Assembly (NCBI GenBank): GCA_965232895.1
Contig: OZ247430.1
Location: 1,116,001-1,180,000, forward strand
DNA: 64,000 nt
Source of the DNA: Bin87 sp965232895
GTDB taxonomy: Bacteria; Chloroflexota; Dehalococcoidia; Lucifugimonadales; UBA3495
Direction of reading: 5' to 3'
Position 1 is the first letter of the stretch; the number at the start of each line of letters is the position of its first letter. Shown piece by piece: positions 8,634 to 16,948 of the stretch. The notes beneath the pieces were generated by a model. The model was given only the letters and a program-made list of their open reading frames with translations. It searched no databases and had not been told where the DNA came from. Both the position numbers and the translations under genes were made by a program.

Positions 8634-9905
8634 CTACTTTGAAACCGTGAGGCTCTCCACCTGCCGGTATTCCCCGTCGGCCCCGATCACCGTCAGGAAT
8701 ACCTCGTCGGAGCCCTGGTTGTCCCCCGGCCCGAATTTGAGCTGCATCCCGTCGATGTCGATGGGCTCGGACGCTTGCAGGGCATTGATGAAGCAGTCGC
8801 GGCTCAGCTGCCGTCCGCACGCCTCCAGGCCAACGATGGCCAAGCGCCCGGCCAGGTAACCCTCCAGTGAAACGAACCCGGGTTCCGCCCGGGCGTCGTA
8901 GTCGGCCAGGGCGGCCTGATACCGGGCCACTACGGGGATGCTGTCGTCGTCGGGCTGGGGCACCACCTGGGTGACGTACACCCCCTCACCCTGGGCGCCC
9001 AGGGCGTCTGCCAATGCGCGGCTGCCCACAAAGGAAACGGCCATCAGAGCCGGATTGGCGTCGCGTCGCGCCAACTCAACCGCCCGCGCCATCGGCGCGT
9101 AGGCTCCGATCATGATGATGGCCTCCGGCTTCGCCTCCATGATCCTGCTCACCGCCGCTTTCACTGCGCTGGTGTTGCGCTGGTAGTGGCCGGACGCTAC
9201 CGGTTTCAGACCGCGTCGTTCCAGTGCGAGCGTCGTACCGTCCAGTCCGTTCTGACCGTAGGAATCGTTCTGGTACAGCACCCCGACCCGGGTCACTCTC
9301 AGGTCTTCCGTAAGGCGCTCCACCATTTCCTCCGTTTCCTGGTAGTACGAGGCGCGGAGGTTGAACACGTTGCCCAACTCCGGATCTCTCAGGAACTCGG
9401 CGCCGGTGAACGGAGCGATAAACGGCACGCCGGCCTCGTGAGCCAGCGGCGCCGACACCAGTGAAGTGGGAGTGCCCACCGCGCCGATCAGCGCGAACAC
9501 CTTGCGGTTTTCAATCAGCATCCTGGTGTTGGACGACGCGTAGTTGGGCTCGTAGGCGTCATCCAGCGTTTCCAGCGCCAGGTGGCGACCGTGAACCCCG
9601 CCAGACTGGTTGACCTCGTGAAACGCAGCTTCGATGCCCAGACGCATTCCCGTGCCCAGGAACCGCGTCGCTCCGGTGAAAGCGGCGGACTGGCCAAATA
9701 TGACCTCGTCATGGAATACGCCGGGATCCCCGTTGCCCCCGGATCTTGTCGCTGCGGTCACTGCGACTGTCGGCGCGCTGTCACCTTCCGCCGGTGCGGC
9801 CGCCTGGCCTCCAGGTTGACATGCGATGCCCAGAGATACGCCCAGCAACCAGGCGGTGATTGCCAAAGGGGCGAGGCGGCGGACCACTATCCTGGTCGGA
9901 TGCAT
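8634..9905 (-). CDS. LivK-like branched-chain-type ABC substrate-binding lipoprotein
   Basis: 423 residues from the ATG at 9905, with GAGGG upstream; the longer ORF start is not favoured. The signal peptide ends with lipobox LGIAC, so the protein is probably lipid-anchored outside the membrane. The mature part reads FGQSAAFTGATRFLG, VNQSGGVHGRHLALETLDDAYEP, FALIGAVGTPTS and GVLYQNDSYGQNGLDG, the type I periplasmic-binding fold seen in LivK/AmiC-like proteins. It is a close paralogue of the next gene. No permease or ATPase genes are adjacent, so the transporter must be elsewhere, or these are sensors. Confidence 0.88.
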   Translation of the reverse strand: MHPTRIVVRRLAPLAITAWLLGVSLGIACQPGGQAAAPAEGDSAPTVAVTAATRSGGNGDPGVFHDEVIFGQSAAFTGATRFLGTGMRLGIEAAFHEVNQSGGVHGRHLALETLDDAYEPNYASSNTRMLIENRKVFALIGAVGTPTSLVSAPLAHEAGVPFIAPFTGAEFLRDPELGNVFNLRASYYQETEEMVERLTEDLRVTRVGVLYQNDSYGQNGLDGTTLALERRGLKPVASGHYQRNTSAVKAAVSRIMEAKPEAIIMIGAYAPMARAVELARRDANPALMAVSFVGSRALADALGAQGEGVYVTQVVPQPDDDSIPVVARYQAALADYDARAEPGFVSLEGYLAGRLAIVGLEACGRQLSRDCFINALQASEPIDIDGMQLKFGPGDNQGSDEVFLTVIGADGEYRQVESLTVSK

Positions 9906-10164
9906 TATTGTGCCCTCGCTTCCAAAGTGTATGGACGGTATCACACACCCCTCACTGATTTCTGCGATGGTGGACGCCCGGCGCCGGTAAACTTCGAGCG
10001 CATATCGAGATCACACGTACATCTGCAATTGGACTATTGTGCCGTTCACCCGTGGACGCTCACCCGTGGCGCTCGATGCTCCCGGCGCAGTCCAGGGAGC
10101 CGGCGGCCGGCGCTCCTGGGCCGGATCAGCAGGAGGGGCCCGGCGCCACGTCCGCATATCGGGT

Positions 10165-11415
10165 TCAGGGGCCGCTATCGAGGCTATCCACCTGGCGGAA
10201 CCGTCCGTCTTCTCCCAACACGGTGACAAACACTGCATCGGACCCCTGGTTGTCTTCCGGCCCATATTGCAGAGGGAATCCGTCGATATCGACCGTCTCA
10301 TTGCTCCGGATCGCGTTGAGGAAGCAGTCGCGGGTCAGGGCGTGCCCGCACCCGTCCAACCCCGCAATGGCCAACCGCCCGGCCAGGTAACCCTCCAGCG
10401 ACACGAAACTCCGCGTCGCTTCCGGGTCGTATGCCGCCAGGGCCGCCTGGTATTCAGCAACAACGGCGTTGCTGGCATCATCCGGTGACGGGACTACTTG
10501 AGTCACGTATATTCCGGCGCCATCCGGTCCCAATTCTCCCGCCAGCGCCCGGCTGCCCACGAACGAGATCGCCATGAACACCGGGGCGATTTCGTCGCGG
10601 AGGGCCAGGATAGTTTTCGCCACGGGCGCGTAGGCGCCGACCATGATCACCGCTTCCGGATCCGCATCCACGATGTGGAACACCGCAGCGGTCGTCGCGT
10701 CGGTGTTGCGCTCGTAGTATCCGGAACCGACCGGCTCAAGGCCGCGTCGTTGCAGGGCCTGGATCGTCCCCGCGAGACCAGCCTGCCCGAAGGAGTCGTT
10801 CTGGTAGAAAACGGCGATCCGTGTGAATCCCAGATCTTCGGTCAGACGCTCCACCATCTCCTCGGTCTCCTGGTAGTAGGACGCCCGCAGGTTCAGGATA
10901 TTGTCCAACTCCGGCTCACGCAGGAATTCCGCGCCGGTAAAGGGCGCCAGGAAAGGAGCGCCGGCGGAGTTGGCGGACAGGAAAGCGGAGCGCGAGGTTG
11001 GCGTGCCCACCGCTCCGATCAGTGCGAACACCTTCTGCTCGTATAGCAGTTGCTGTGTGTTGGAGAATGCAGCGTCCGACTCGTACCCGTCGTCCAGCGT
11101 TTGCAACTCCAACCGGCGACCATGCACACCGCCGGTCTCGTTGGCTTCGTGGAACGCGGCCTGTATTCCCAGGCGCATGTCCTGGCCGAGACCCTGGGCC
11201 GGACCGGTGAAGGCGGCGGACTGCCCGAACAGGACCCGGTCCTCAAACACGCCCTGGTCCGTCTGACCCGCAGGTGCGGCAGTGGCCGACGTTGCGCCAC
11301 CGGTTGCGTCGGCTCCTGATGTCGGTTGCCCCGACCCAGCGCAGGCCACGCCCGAAAACAGGGTTGCCAGGGCCACGATGATGGCGTAGGCGGCGACCAG
11401 AGTTTTCGATCTCAT
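10165..11415 (-). CDS. LivK-like ABC substrate-binding lipoprotein (paralogue)
   Basis: 416 residues from ATG 11415. The lipobox FSGVAC follows a hydrophobic signal. It shares long near-identical stretches with the preceding gene (FALIGAVGTPTS, SYYQETEEMVERLTEDL, YLAGRLAIAGLDGCG), so the pair arose by tandem duplication. The ligand-pocket regions differ, which suggests a changed substrate. The type I binding fold usually takes amino acids, amides or small aromatic acids. An amidase gene lies immediately upstream on the same strand and may act on the imported compound, but that link is only positional. Confidence 0.88.
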   Translation of the reverse strand: MRSKTLVAAYAIIVALATLFSGVACAGSGQPTSGADATGGATSATAAPAGQTDQGVFEDRVLFGQSAAFTGPAQGLGQDMRLGIQAAFHEANETGGVHGRRLELQTLDDGYESDAAFSNTQQLLYEQKVFALIGAVGTPTSRSAFLSANSAGAPFLAPFTGAEFLREPELDNILNLRASYYQETEEMVERLTEDLGFTRIAVFYQNDSFGQAGLAGTIQALQRRGLEPVGSGYYERNTDATTAAVFHIVDADPEAVIMVGAYAPVAKTILALRDEIAPVFMAISFVGSRALAGELGPDGAGIYVTQVVPSPDDASNAVVAEYQAALAAYDPEATRSFVSLEGYLAGRLAIAGLDGCGHALTRDCFLNAIRSNETVDIDGFPLQYGPEDNQGSDAVFVTVLGEDGRFRQVDSLDSGP

Positions 11416-11540
11416 CTGAATTTGGCTCGGACCAACTTTGGCATCTGCTCGACAGAGCATACACCACCGGACACACCGTGCGCCCGTAACCTCCGGCCAC
11501 GCGTTCCGGAAATTCGGGCGCCTGATGAGGACGGATGGGG

Positions 11541-12974
11541 TTACAGCTCCGGAGGTCGCCGCTCATGCCACGGCGTTGCCTGCTCGTAGGCGTAGGCGGC
11601 GCGGAATATATTCGCCTCGCCCAGGTGCGGCCCGCCGATCTGCAAGGCGAGCGGCAATGCCCCCTCACCGTCGCCGGTGAACCCGCACGGGATGCTCAGC
11701 GCGGGGCAACCGCTCAGGCTGTACAACCCGCGGAAGCTGCCGTCCCGAAGCGCGGCGGCAGCCACCTCCTTGTTGTCGATCATCGCCGGCTCGTCGGCCA
11801 GCAAACCGGCCGGCCCGGAGGAGGTGGGTTGTATCAGCAGGTCGACGCTGCGGAAAGCCTCGATCACCTGGCGGCGCACCAGCGCCCGCAGCTTCAGCGC
11901 CTTGTAGTACACCTGCCCCGGTATCAGGTTGCCCACGGCAAAGGCCACCCGCGTGTTCGGGTGGTAGTCCTCGAACCGCTCCCGCAGCCACTCGGGGTTC
12001 AGGCTGACCCGCTCCGTGCTGGTGATGGTGCGCACGATGGGGCCGGTCACCGGAGCCATCGGCAGGCTCACCGGCACGACCTCCGCGCCCAGTTCTCCGA
12101 ACACCTCAGCGGCGGCCGCGGCGGCTTGCCGGCTCTGTTCGTTCAGCGACAGGCCGTGCCCGCCCATCAGCTCCTGCACCACGCCAATGCGCATCCCCCG
12201 TACGCCGCCGTCCAGCCCGTCCAGATAGTCGGGGACCGGTTCGGTGCGGCTGTATCGGTCCTTGGGATCGTGGCCGGCGATGACGCCCAGAGTCAGCGCG
12301 CAATCGGTCACGGTTCGTGAGATGGGGCCTATGGTGTCCGTCGACCAGCTGGCGCCGTCAACTCCGGCCCGGCTGACTCGCCCCCACGTGGGCCGGATGC
12401 CCACCAGGCCGCTGTTTGCCGCCGGACCGCGTATGGAACCGCCCGTGTCCTCTCCCAGCGAGGTGGCGCACAGGTACCCCGCCGTGGCGGACCCGCTGCC
12501 GGTGCTGGAAGTGCCCGGGTTCCGGTTGGTGTCCCACGGGTTGCGCGCCGGACCGAACCAACTGCTGATGGGGTCGCCCATGGCGAACTCGCTCATGTTG
12601 GTCTTGCCGATGATCACCGCGCCGGCATCCTTGAGCTTGGCCACCACCGTGGCGTCGGTATCCGGCACAAAGTCGGCGCGGATCTTGGACCCGTCGCTGT
12701 TGCGGATTCCCGCCGCATAGATCTGGTCCTTCACGCCCACCGGGACGCCGTGCAGCGGCCCGCGGAAGTTGCCCGCGGAGGCTTCGTCGTCCAACTGTCT
12801 GGCGTCGGCGCGAGCCTCGTCGGCGCACACCGTGATGTAGGCGTTCAGTTTGTCGCCCACCGCGTCGATGCGCGCCAGGTAGGCGTCCACAGCGTCGAGA
12901 CACGAAATCTCCCGAGCGCGGATGGCGGCGGCCAGCTCGGATGCGGGCAGGAACGGGATTTCAGCGGGCGTCAT
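11541..12974 (-). CDS. Amidase-signature hydrolase (GatA/AtzE-like)
   Basis: 477 residues with the amidase-signature triad visible: Lys in GVPVGVKDQI (about 82), cis-Ser in the GTSSTGSGSATAG region (about 155-167) and nucleophile Ser in GEDTGGSIRGPAANSG (about 175-190). The overall length and the C-terminal LSGCPALSIPCGF are normal. It starts inside the end of a GatC-like small gene (4-bp overlap), the arrangement of GatCA and AtzG-AtzE subunit pairs. No gatB is nearby, so a small-molecule amide or carboxybiuret-type substrate is more likely than Glu-tRNA amidation. Confidence 0.9.
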   Translation of the reverse strand: MTPAEIPFLPASELAAAIRAREISCLDAVDAYLARIDAVGDKLNAYITVCADEARADARQLDDEASAGNFRGPLHGVPVGVKDQIYAAGIRNSDGSKIRADFVPDTDATVVAKLKDAGAVIIGKTNMSEFAMGDPISSWFGPARNPWDTNRNPGTSSTGSGSATAGYLCATSLGEDTGGSIRGPAANSGLVGIRPTWGRVSRAGVDGASWSTDTIGPISRTVTDCALTLGVIAGHDPKDRYSRTEPVPDYLDGLDGGVRGMRIGVVQELMGGHGLSLNEQSRQAAAAAAEVFGELGAEVVPVSLPMAPVTGPIVRTITSTERVSLNPEWLRERFEDYHPNTRVAFAVGNLIPGQVYYKALKLRALVRRQVIEAFRSVDLLIQPTSSGPAGLLADEPAMIDNKEVAAAALRDGSFRGLYSLSGCPALSIPCGFTGDGEGALPLALQIGGPHLGEANIFRAAYAYEQATPWHERRPPEL

Positions 12975-13168
12975 TCTGCCACCTCCATATCGGCGGGATG
13001 GGTCACGGCCACGTACTCCTCCAGGTTGAACCCGGGCGGGTTGATGGCGGCCATCTCCTCCAGCATCGCGTTCAGGCTGTGCGTAACCTGGCTCAGCTCC
13101 GGCTCGCTCAGCGTGAGCCCCACCGCTTTGGCCAGGGCCTGGATTTCGTCGTTGTTCAAATCGGACAT
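12971..13168 (-). CDS. GatC/AtzG-like small amidase subunit
   Basis: 65 residues from ATG 13168. It begins with a helical segment MSDLNNDEIQALAKAVGLTL and has a second helix (LSQVTHSLNAMLEEM), then an extended acidic tail. This matches the short wrap-around subunits that accompany amidase-signature enzymes. The stop overlaps the amidase start by 4 bp, so the two are probably translationally coupled. It is shorter than typical GatC, which supports an AtzG-like role. Confidence 0.75.
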   Translation of the reverse strand: MSDLNNDEIQALAKAVGLTLSEPELSQVTHSLNAMLEEMAAINPPGFNLEEYVAVTHPADMEVAE

Positions 13169-13181
13169 AAAGGCTCCGTAG

Positions 13182-13613
13182 TTACTGTCGCGGATCGATA
13201 ACTTCGATGAATGGGAAACGCCGGAAGTCACTGTCTACGGTGCAGATTTGGCTGACACCATGCTCTCGCATCAGAACAACAGTACGCATGTCGTGAACCA
13301 CATTGCCCCGTATGTCAGGCAGCTCGGTGGCTACTTGCAACAGTACACTAAGGTGGTTGTCTGTGGGGAGCAATACGCTGAGACTCGGCGATACCAACAA
13401 CATCGCTAGAAAACGACAACCGTCCTCCAGGCTCCAAGGGTGGGGATAGATTCTCGGGTGGGTGATTACCCGCAGAAATTCATAGCAGACATTCCACGTC
13501 AAGAACGTGGATGATGAGCCTGCCCCCGCTTCTGAGAGGCGCTGCCTACAGGGGACATGGAACTCTGAATCCGTCCTGGCAGCATAGACCACGACGTTAG
13601 TATCGAAAACCAT
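13182..13613 (-). CDS. PIN-domain ribonuclease toxin (VapC-like)
   Basis: 143 residues. The N-terminal MVFDTNVVVYAARTD gives the first acidic PIN residue, and a second acidic site is in WNVCYEFLRV. NVVHDMRTVVLMREHGV with CTVDSDFRRF gives the C-terminal acidic cluster. These are the expected metal-binding positions of VapC endoribonucleases. The start overlaps the antitoxin gene by 17 bp. Predicted to cleave RNA when not bound by the antitoxin. Confidence 0.85.
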   Translation of the reverse strand: MVFDTNVVVYAARTDSEFHVPCRQRLSEAGAGSSSTFLTWNVCYEFLRVITHPRIYPHPWSLEDGCRFLAMLLVSPSLSVLLPTDNHLSVLLQVATELPDIRGNVVHDMRTVVLMREHGVSQICTVDSDFRRFPFIEVIDPRQ

Positions 13614-14106
13614 CGTACTCGTCCATTACCCGGTACAGTTCCTCTTTGTTTGCAATATCAACCAACTCTCCGCCGCTGTTCCACTTGGGAAGCCTCTCAA
13701 ACAGCTCCTCAGCCGTTTGCGGAGCCGGCTCCCCAAGATACTCCTCCACCACGCGGCGGAGTTTTTCTTTGTTGGAGATGTCAACCAGCAACTCGCCGCC
13801 CCGCCACTTGGGCAGCCTTTCCATCAACTCCTCAGCAGTTTCCGGTGGAGGTTGCCCATCATCAGCATCCATCACCCGGTAGAGTTCCTCTTTGTTGGCG
13901 ATGTCAACCAACTCCCCGCCGCTGTTCCATTTGGGCAACTCGGGCCACGGATCCTCCGGTTTGTCGGGAGTTGCTTCTTCCGCGATCTCGTCGAGTATAT
14001 TGAGAATCCCGGCCTCCGCCAGCGCAGAAGCCGTAGTCCCGCGACGCTTTGCCTCGGCATACAGCCTTTGTACGATGGTTTCGTCGATGTTCAACGTCGT
14101 TTGCAT
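13597..14106 (-). CDS. VapB-like antitoxin with three tandem copies of its C-terminal tail motif
   Basis: 169 residues from ATG 14106 (AGGG upstream; TTG 14115 is an alternative). Residues 1-37 look like a ribbon-helix-helix antitoxin N-terminus (QTTLNIDETIVQRLYAEAKR). Three copies of LPKWxSGGELVDIANKEELYRV follow at about residues 57-79, 98-120 and 139-161, spaced exactly 41 residues. The linkers are also related (QPPPETAEELMER, PAPQTAEELFER). In ordinary VapB proteins such a Gly-rich, 'LVD...LY' peptide occurs once and blocks the PIN toxin. The first and third copies are nearly identical. Likely autoregulated with its toxin. Confidence 0.8.
   Translation of the reverse strand: MQTTLNIDETIVQRLYAEAKRRGTTASALAEAGILNILDEIAEEATPDKPEDPWPELPKWNSGGELVDIANKEELYRVMDADDGQPPPETAEELMERLPKWRGGELLVDISNKEKLRRVVEEYLGEPAPQTAEELFERLPKWNSGGELVDIANKEELYRVMDEYDGFRY
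13624..13938 (-). repeat. Three in-gene copies of a 123-bp antitoxin tail unit
   Basis: Core copies lie at 13870-13938, 13747-13815 and 13624-13692. Each encodes the LPKW...GGEL-VDI-NKEEL/K-L-RV peptide. The repeat period is 123 bp, in frame. Copies 1 and 3 match best, while copy 2 has diverged (LPKWRGGELLVDISNKEKLRR). Confidence 0.85.
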
Positions 14107-14123
14107 AATGCTCAACCCTGCGT

Positions 14124-14137
14124 CTGATTTGTATCAG
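14124..14137. promoter_or_regulatory. Candidate operator of the antitoxin-toxin pair
   Basis: CTGAT-TTGT-ATCAG is a perfect 5+5 palindrome 18 bp upstream of the antitoxin ATG. RHH antitoxins usually bind such sites over their own promoter. A single palindrome is weak evidence. Confidence 0.35.
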
Positions 14138-14138
14138 G

Positions 14139-15473
14139 TTACACCGTTTGCCCCGTAAACCGCCAACTTCCCAGCAGCGCCGCCGGCACGTGCATCGCCA
14201 CGCCCGCCTCGTTCAGGTTCAGGCGCGCCGTATCCGACAGAGCCTGGCAGCCGGCCAGCGCCTCCACGTAGCTCTGGGTGAACCGCAGGTTCTTGACCGG
14301 CGTGGTGATCTCGCCGTTCTCGATCAGGAACGTGCCGTCCCGTGTCATGCCGGTCATCACGCAGCCGCGGTTGTGCGACAGGCGAGTGTAGTAGAACCGC
14401 GTGATGTACAGCCCGCGCTCAACCGATGCGATCAACTCCTCGGTGGTGCGGTCGCCGGGACGCATGAACAGGTTGGTCGCCGTTGGCCCGCCGGTCGCTC
14501 CCCGCTGGTGGCCGGTGGAGCCCACGCCGGCCCTGGCGGCAGTGTACGTGTTGTACACCGGGCCTTGCACTACGCCATCGGCAACGATCTCCACGCGCTG
14601 CCTCGGCACGCCCTCGGCATCGAAAGGAACCGGCCACCCCGCTGGATCCAGCCCGTTGTCGTAGATGGACACCAGTGGGCTCATAGCTGGCTGACCCTGC
14701 AGGTCGCTCATCCAGCTGCGCCCGTCCTGCACCATCTGCGCGCCCATGCCGTAGAAGCTGAGCGCCTCCAGCATGTCGTCCACCGCATAGTTCTCCAGCA
14801 CCACCGGATACTCGCCCGGTTCCAGGTCCTGGGGATTGCGGCCCCGCACCGCCTTGTCGATGGCCTCGTCCGCCAGCGCTTCGCCGTCAATTGCGTCCAT
14901 GCGCCAGCCGCCGCCCTTGGCCCAACCCGCGGAGTTATCGCTGCGGGCGGTGACGAGCAGGCCGGAGAAGGAACCCGCATGGTAGGCGTCGGCGCCCAGC
15001 GTGCTGACCACGGCCAGTTCGGTGGCGCCAGTGCGGCAGAAGCCGGCGGCGTCCAGCGACAGGTCGGCGGCCTTGTGGCACACCATGCCGGCGATGGCGG
15101 CCCGCCGGTCGGCATCGCAAGCGGCGGTGGTCTCGTCGAACGCTGCTGCTGATTGGGCCGGCGCCGGTTCTGGCAAGCCGGGAAAATCCGGGTCCTCGGG
15201 CATCAGCCGGGCGTATTCGACAGCCTGGCGAACCGCGTCGGCCAGCCCCGTTGCCGACAGGTTGTTGGTGACCGCCCGCCCCTGGCGTTTGCCGACAGCG
15301 ACCCGGACGTGCGCGATGGCGTCCTGGTGGGCCACGTTCTGGTGGATGCGGTTGTTGGCGAACCGGGTCAGCGCCTGCTCCGTGGCGGTCAGATAGATGT
15401 CACCGTCCGCGTCAGATGGACAGTGACGCAGCGCCTCCCGCAACAGCGTCCGTATCCGTTCCTGTCCCAGCAT
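14139..15473 (-). CDS. TldE/PmbA-like metalloprotease-complex subunit
   Basis: 444 residues from ATG 15473; the longer reading only adds antisense-like sequence over the next gene. It reads LTRFANNRIHQNVAHQD, then later TGMTRDGTFLIENGEI and PVKNLRFTQSYVEAL, typical of the TldE/PmbA half. It lacks the HExxxH of TldD, as expected for the non-catalytic partner. In known systems the TldD-TldE dimer trims unfolded or leader peptides, for example during maturation of modified peptides. It lies 18 bp downstream of the TldD gene. Confidence 0.85.
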   Translation of the reverse strand: MLGQERIRTLLREALRHCPSDADGDIYLTATEQALTRFANNRIHQNVAHQDAIAHVRVAVGKRQGRAVTNNLSATGLADAVRQAVEYARLMPEDPDFPGLPEPAPAQSAAAFDETTAACDADRRAAIAGMVCHKAADLSLDAAGFCRTGATELAVVSTLGADAYHAGSFSGLLVTARSDNSAGWAKGGGWRMDAIDGEALADEAIDKAVRGRNPQDLEPGEYPVVLENYAVDDMLEALSFYGMGAQMVQDGRSWMSDLQGQPAMSPLVSIYDNGLDPAGWPVPFDAEGVPRQRVEIVADGVVQGPVYNTYTAARAGVGSTGHQRGATGGPTATNLFMRPGDRTTEELIASVERGLYITRFYYTRLSHNRGCVMTGMTRDGTFLIENGEITTPVKNLRFTQSYVEALAGCQALSDTARLNLNEAGVAMHVPAALLGSWRFTGQTV

Positions 15474-15490
15474 CCCCGTGCGTCCTGGCT

Positions 15491-16948
15491 TCAGCGCATC
15501 ACGCCGACGCGCACGTTGCGGAACCGCGAGGGACTGGCGCCGTGGCTGGTGTGGGCGATCTGCCCCGGCTGGCCCTTGCCGCACCGGGGAGTGCCCCAGA
15601 GCTGCCAGTGCTGCGGCCCGCACACGGCGTCGCAGCTTCGCCAGAACTCCGGCGTGATACCGGTGTAGGTGCAGTTACGCAGCAGGCGGCCCAGCTTGCC
15701 GTTCTTGATCTCCCGACCGACCTCGGCGCCGAACTGGAAGTTGTACCGGCGGTCGTCAATCGACCACGACCGGTTGGTCTCCAGGTAGATGCCGTCGTCG
15801 GTGTCGGCGATCAGGTCGTCCAGCGTCCACTCGCCCGGCTCCAGGCTCACGTTGGTCATGCGTATGAGCGGGATGCGGTTCCACGACGACGCCCGCATGC
15901 ACCCGTTGGACGGCAGGTCCAGTCGGGTCGCCGACTCCCGGCTCATCAGGTAGCCGACGAACTGCCCGTTGCGGATGATGTCCGTCGCCTGCGCCGGCAA
16001 TCCCTCGTCGTCCCAGCCGAAGGTGCCCAGGCCGGTGGCGCTGGTGCTGTCGGCGGTGATGTTCACCTGCTCCGACCCGTACCGGAAATCGTGCAGCAGG
16101 TCGGGCGTGAGGAACGACGTGCCGGCGAACGCCGCCTCGTCGCCCAGCGCGCGGTCCAGCTCCACCGCGTGGCCGCAGGACTCGTGGATCTGCAACGCCA
16201 GCTGGCTGCTGTCGATGATCAGGTCGGTGTCGATGTTCGACGGGCAGGGCTCGGCGGTGAGCAGCTCGGCGGCCTCCTCGGCGGTGCGACGCGCGTTGCC
16301 CGGCAGGTCCATGGCGACGACATACTCCCAGCCGGCGCATCCCTGCTGCCGCCCGTGGGACTGCGGATACGAACGCCGCTGGGTCTCGCCGTTGCCCACG
16401 GCGGTGGCCTGCACTCCGCCGCCGGCCTCGTGGATGGTCTGCGTGACCAGCGCTCCCTCGGTGTTGGCGAAGGTGCGCTCCTCGCGGATGAAGACCACGT
16501 TGGCCATGCGCGCCGTGACCTGCGGAACCGCGGCCATCTCGCGGTCGGCTTCCAGCAGCAGGGCCAGCTTGTCGTCCAGCGGCACCGTGAACGGGTCTAT
16601 GCTGATCGGGGTCGTGTAGCTGCCCCGACTGGCGACCGGCGAGCCCAGCAACTGTGCAGCGGTCTGCCCCGATCCGTTATGGCTCGCCGACGCCCGCGCG
16701 ATCTGCACCGCCTGCGCCGCCGCCAGATCAGCTGCCTCGGTGGTCAACTCCCGCGTCGACGCGAAACCCCACGCCCCCTGGTACACCGCGCGGATGCCCA
16801 GCCCCACCGACTCGTCGGCGGTCATCGTCTCCACCACCCCGTTCCGCACCACGATCCGCTGCTCCCGGTTGGACACCAGGCGGATGTCGGCGTACTCCGC
16901 CCCGCGAGCGCGGGCGGTGTCAAGGGCGGTGGCGATTAATGGGTCCAT
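15491..16948 (-). CDS. TldD-like metalloprotease
   Basis: 485 residues. The zinc-binding HESCGH (HExxxH) is at about residue 253, followed by AVELDRALGDEAAFAGTSF, the TldD signature region. The C-terminus YLETNRSWSIDDRRYNFQFG is also typical. Its start overlaps the 3' end of the upstream nuclease-like gene by 1 bp. With the TldE-like partner downstream it should form the active heterodimer. No RiPP precursor is evident nearby. Confidence 0.87.
   Translation of the reverse strand: MDPLIATALDTARARGAEYADIRLVSNREQRIVVRNGVVETMTADESVGLGIRAVYQGAWGFASTRELTTEAADLAAAQAVQIARASASHNGSGQTAAQLLGSPVASRGSYTTPISIDPFTVPLDDKLALLLEADREMAAVPQVTARMANVVFIREERTFANTEGALVTQTIHEAGGGVQATAVGNGETQRRSYPQSHGRQQGCAGWEYVVAMDLPGNARRTAEEAAELLTAEPCPSNIDTDLIIDSSQLALQIHESCGHAVELDRALGDEAAFAGTSFLTPDLLHDFRYGSEQVNITADSTSATGLGTFGWDDEGLPAQATDIIRNGQFVGYLMSRESATRLDLPSNGCMRASSWNRIPLIRMTNVSLEPGEWTLDDLIADTDDGIYLETNRSWSIDDRRYNFQFGAEVGREIKNGKLGRLLRNCTYTGITPEFWRSCDAVCGPQHWQLWGTPRCGKGQPGQIAHTSHGASPSRFRNVRVGVMR

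Noticed and set aside
13624..13938. CRISPR or minisatellite interpretation of the 123-bp period
   Set aside because: The repeat is in frame and the linkers also encode related protein sequence.
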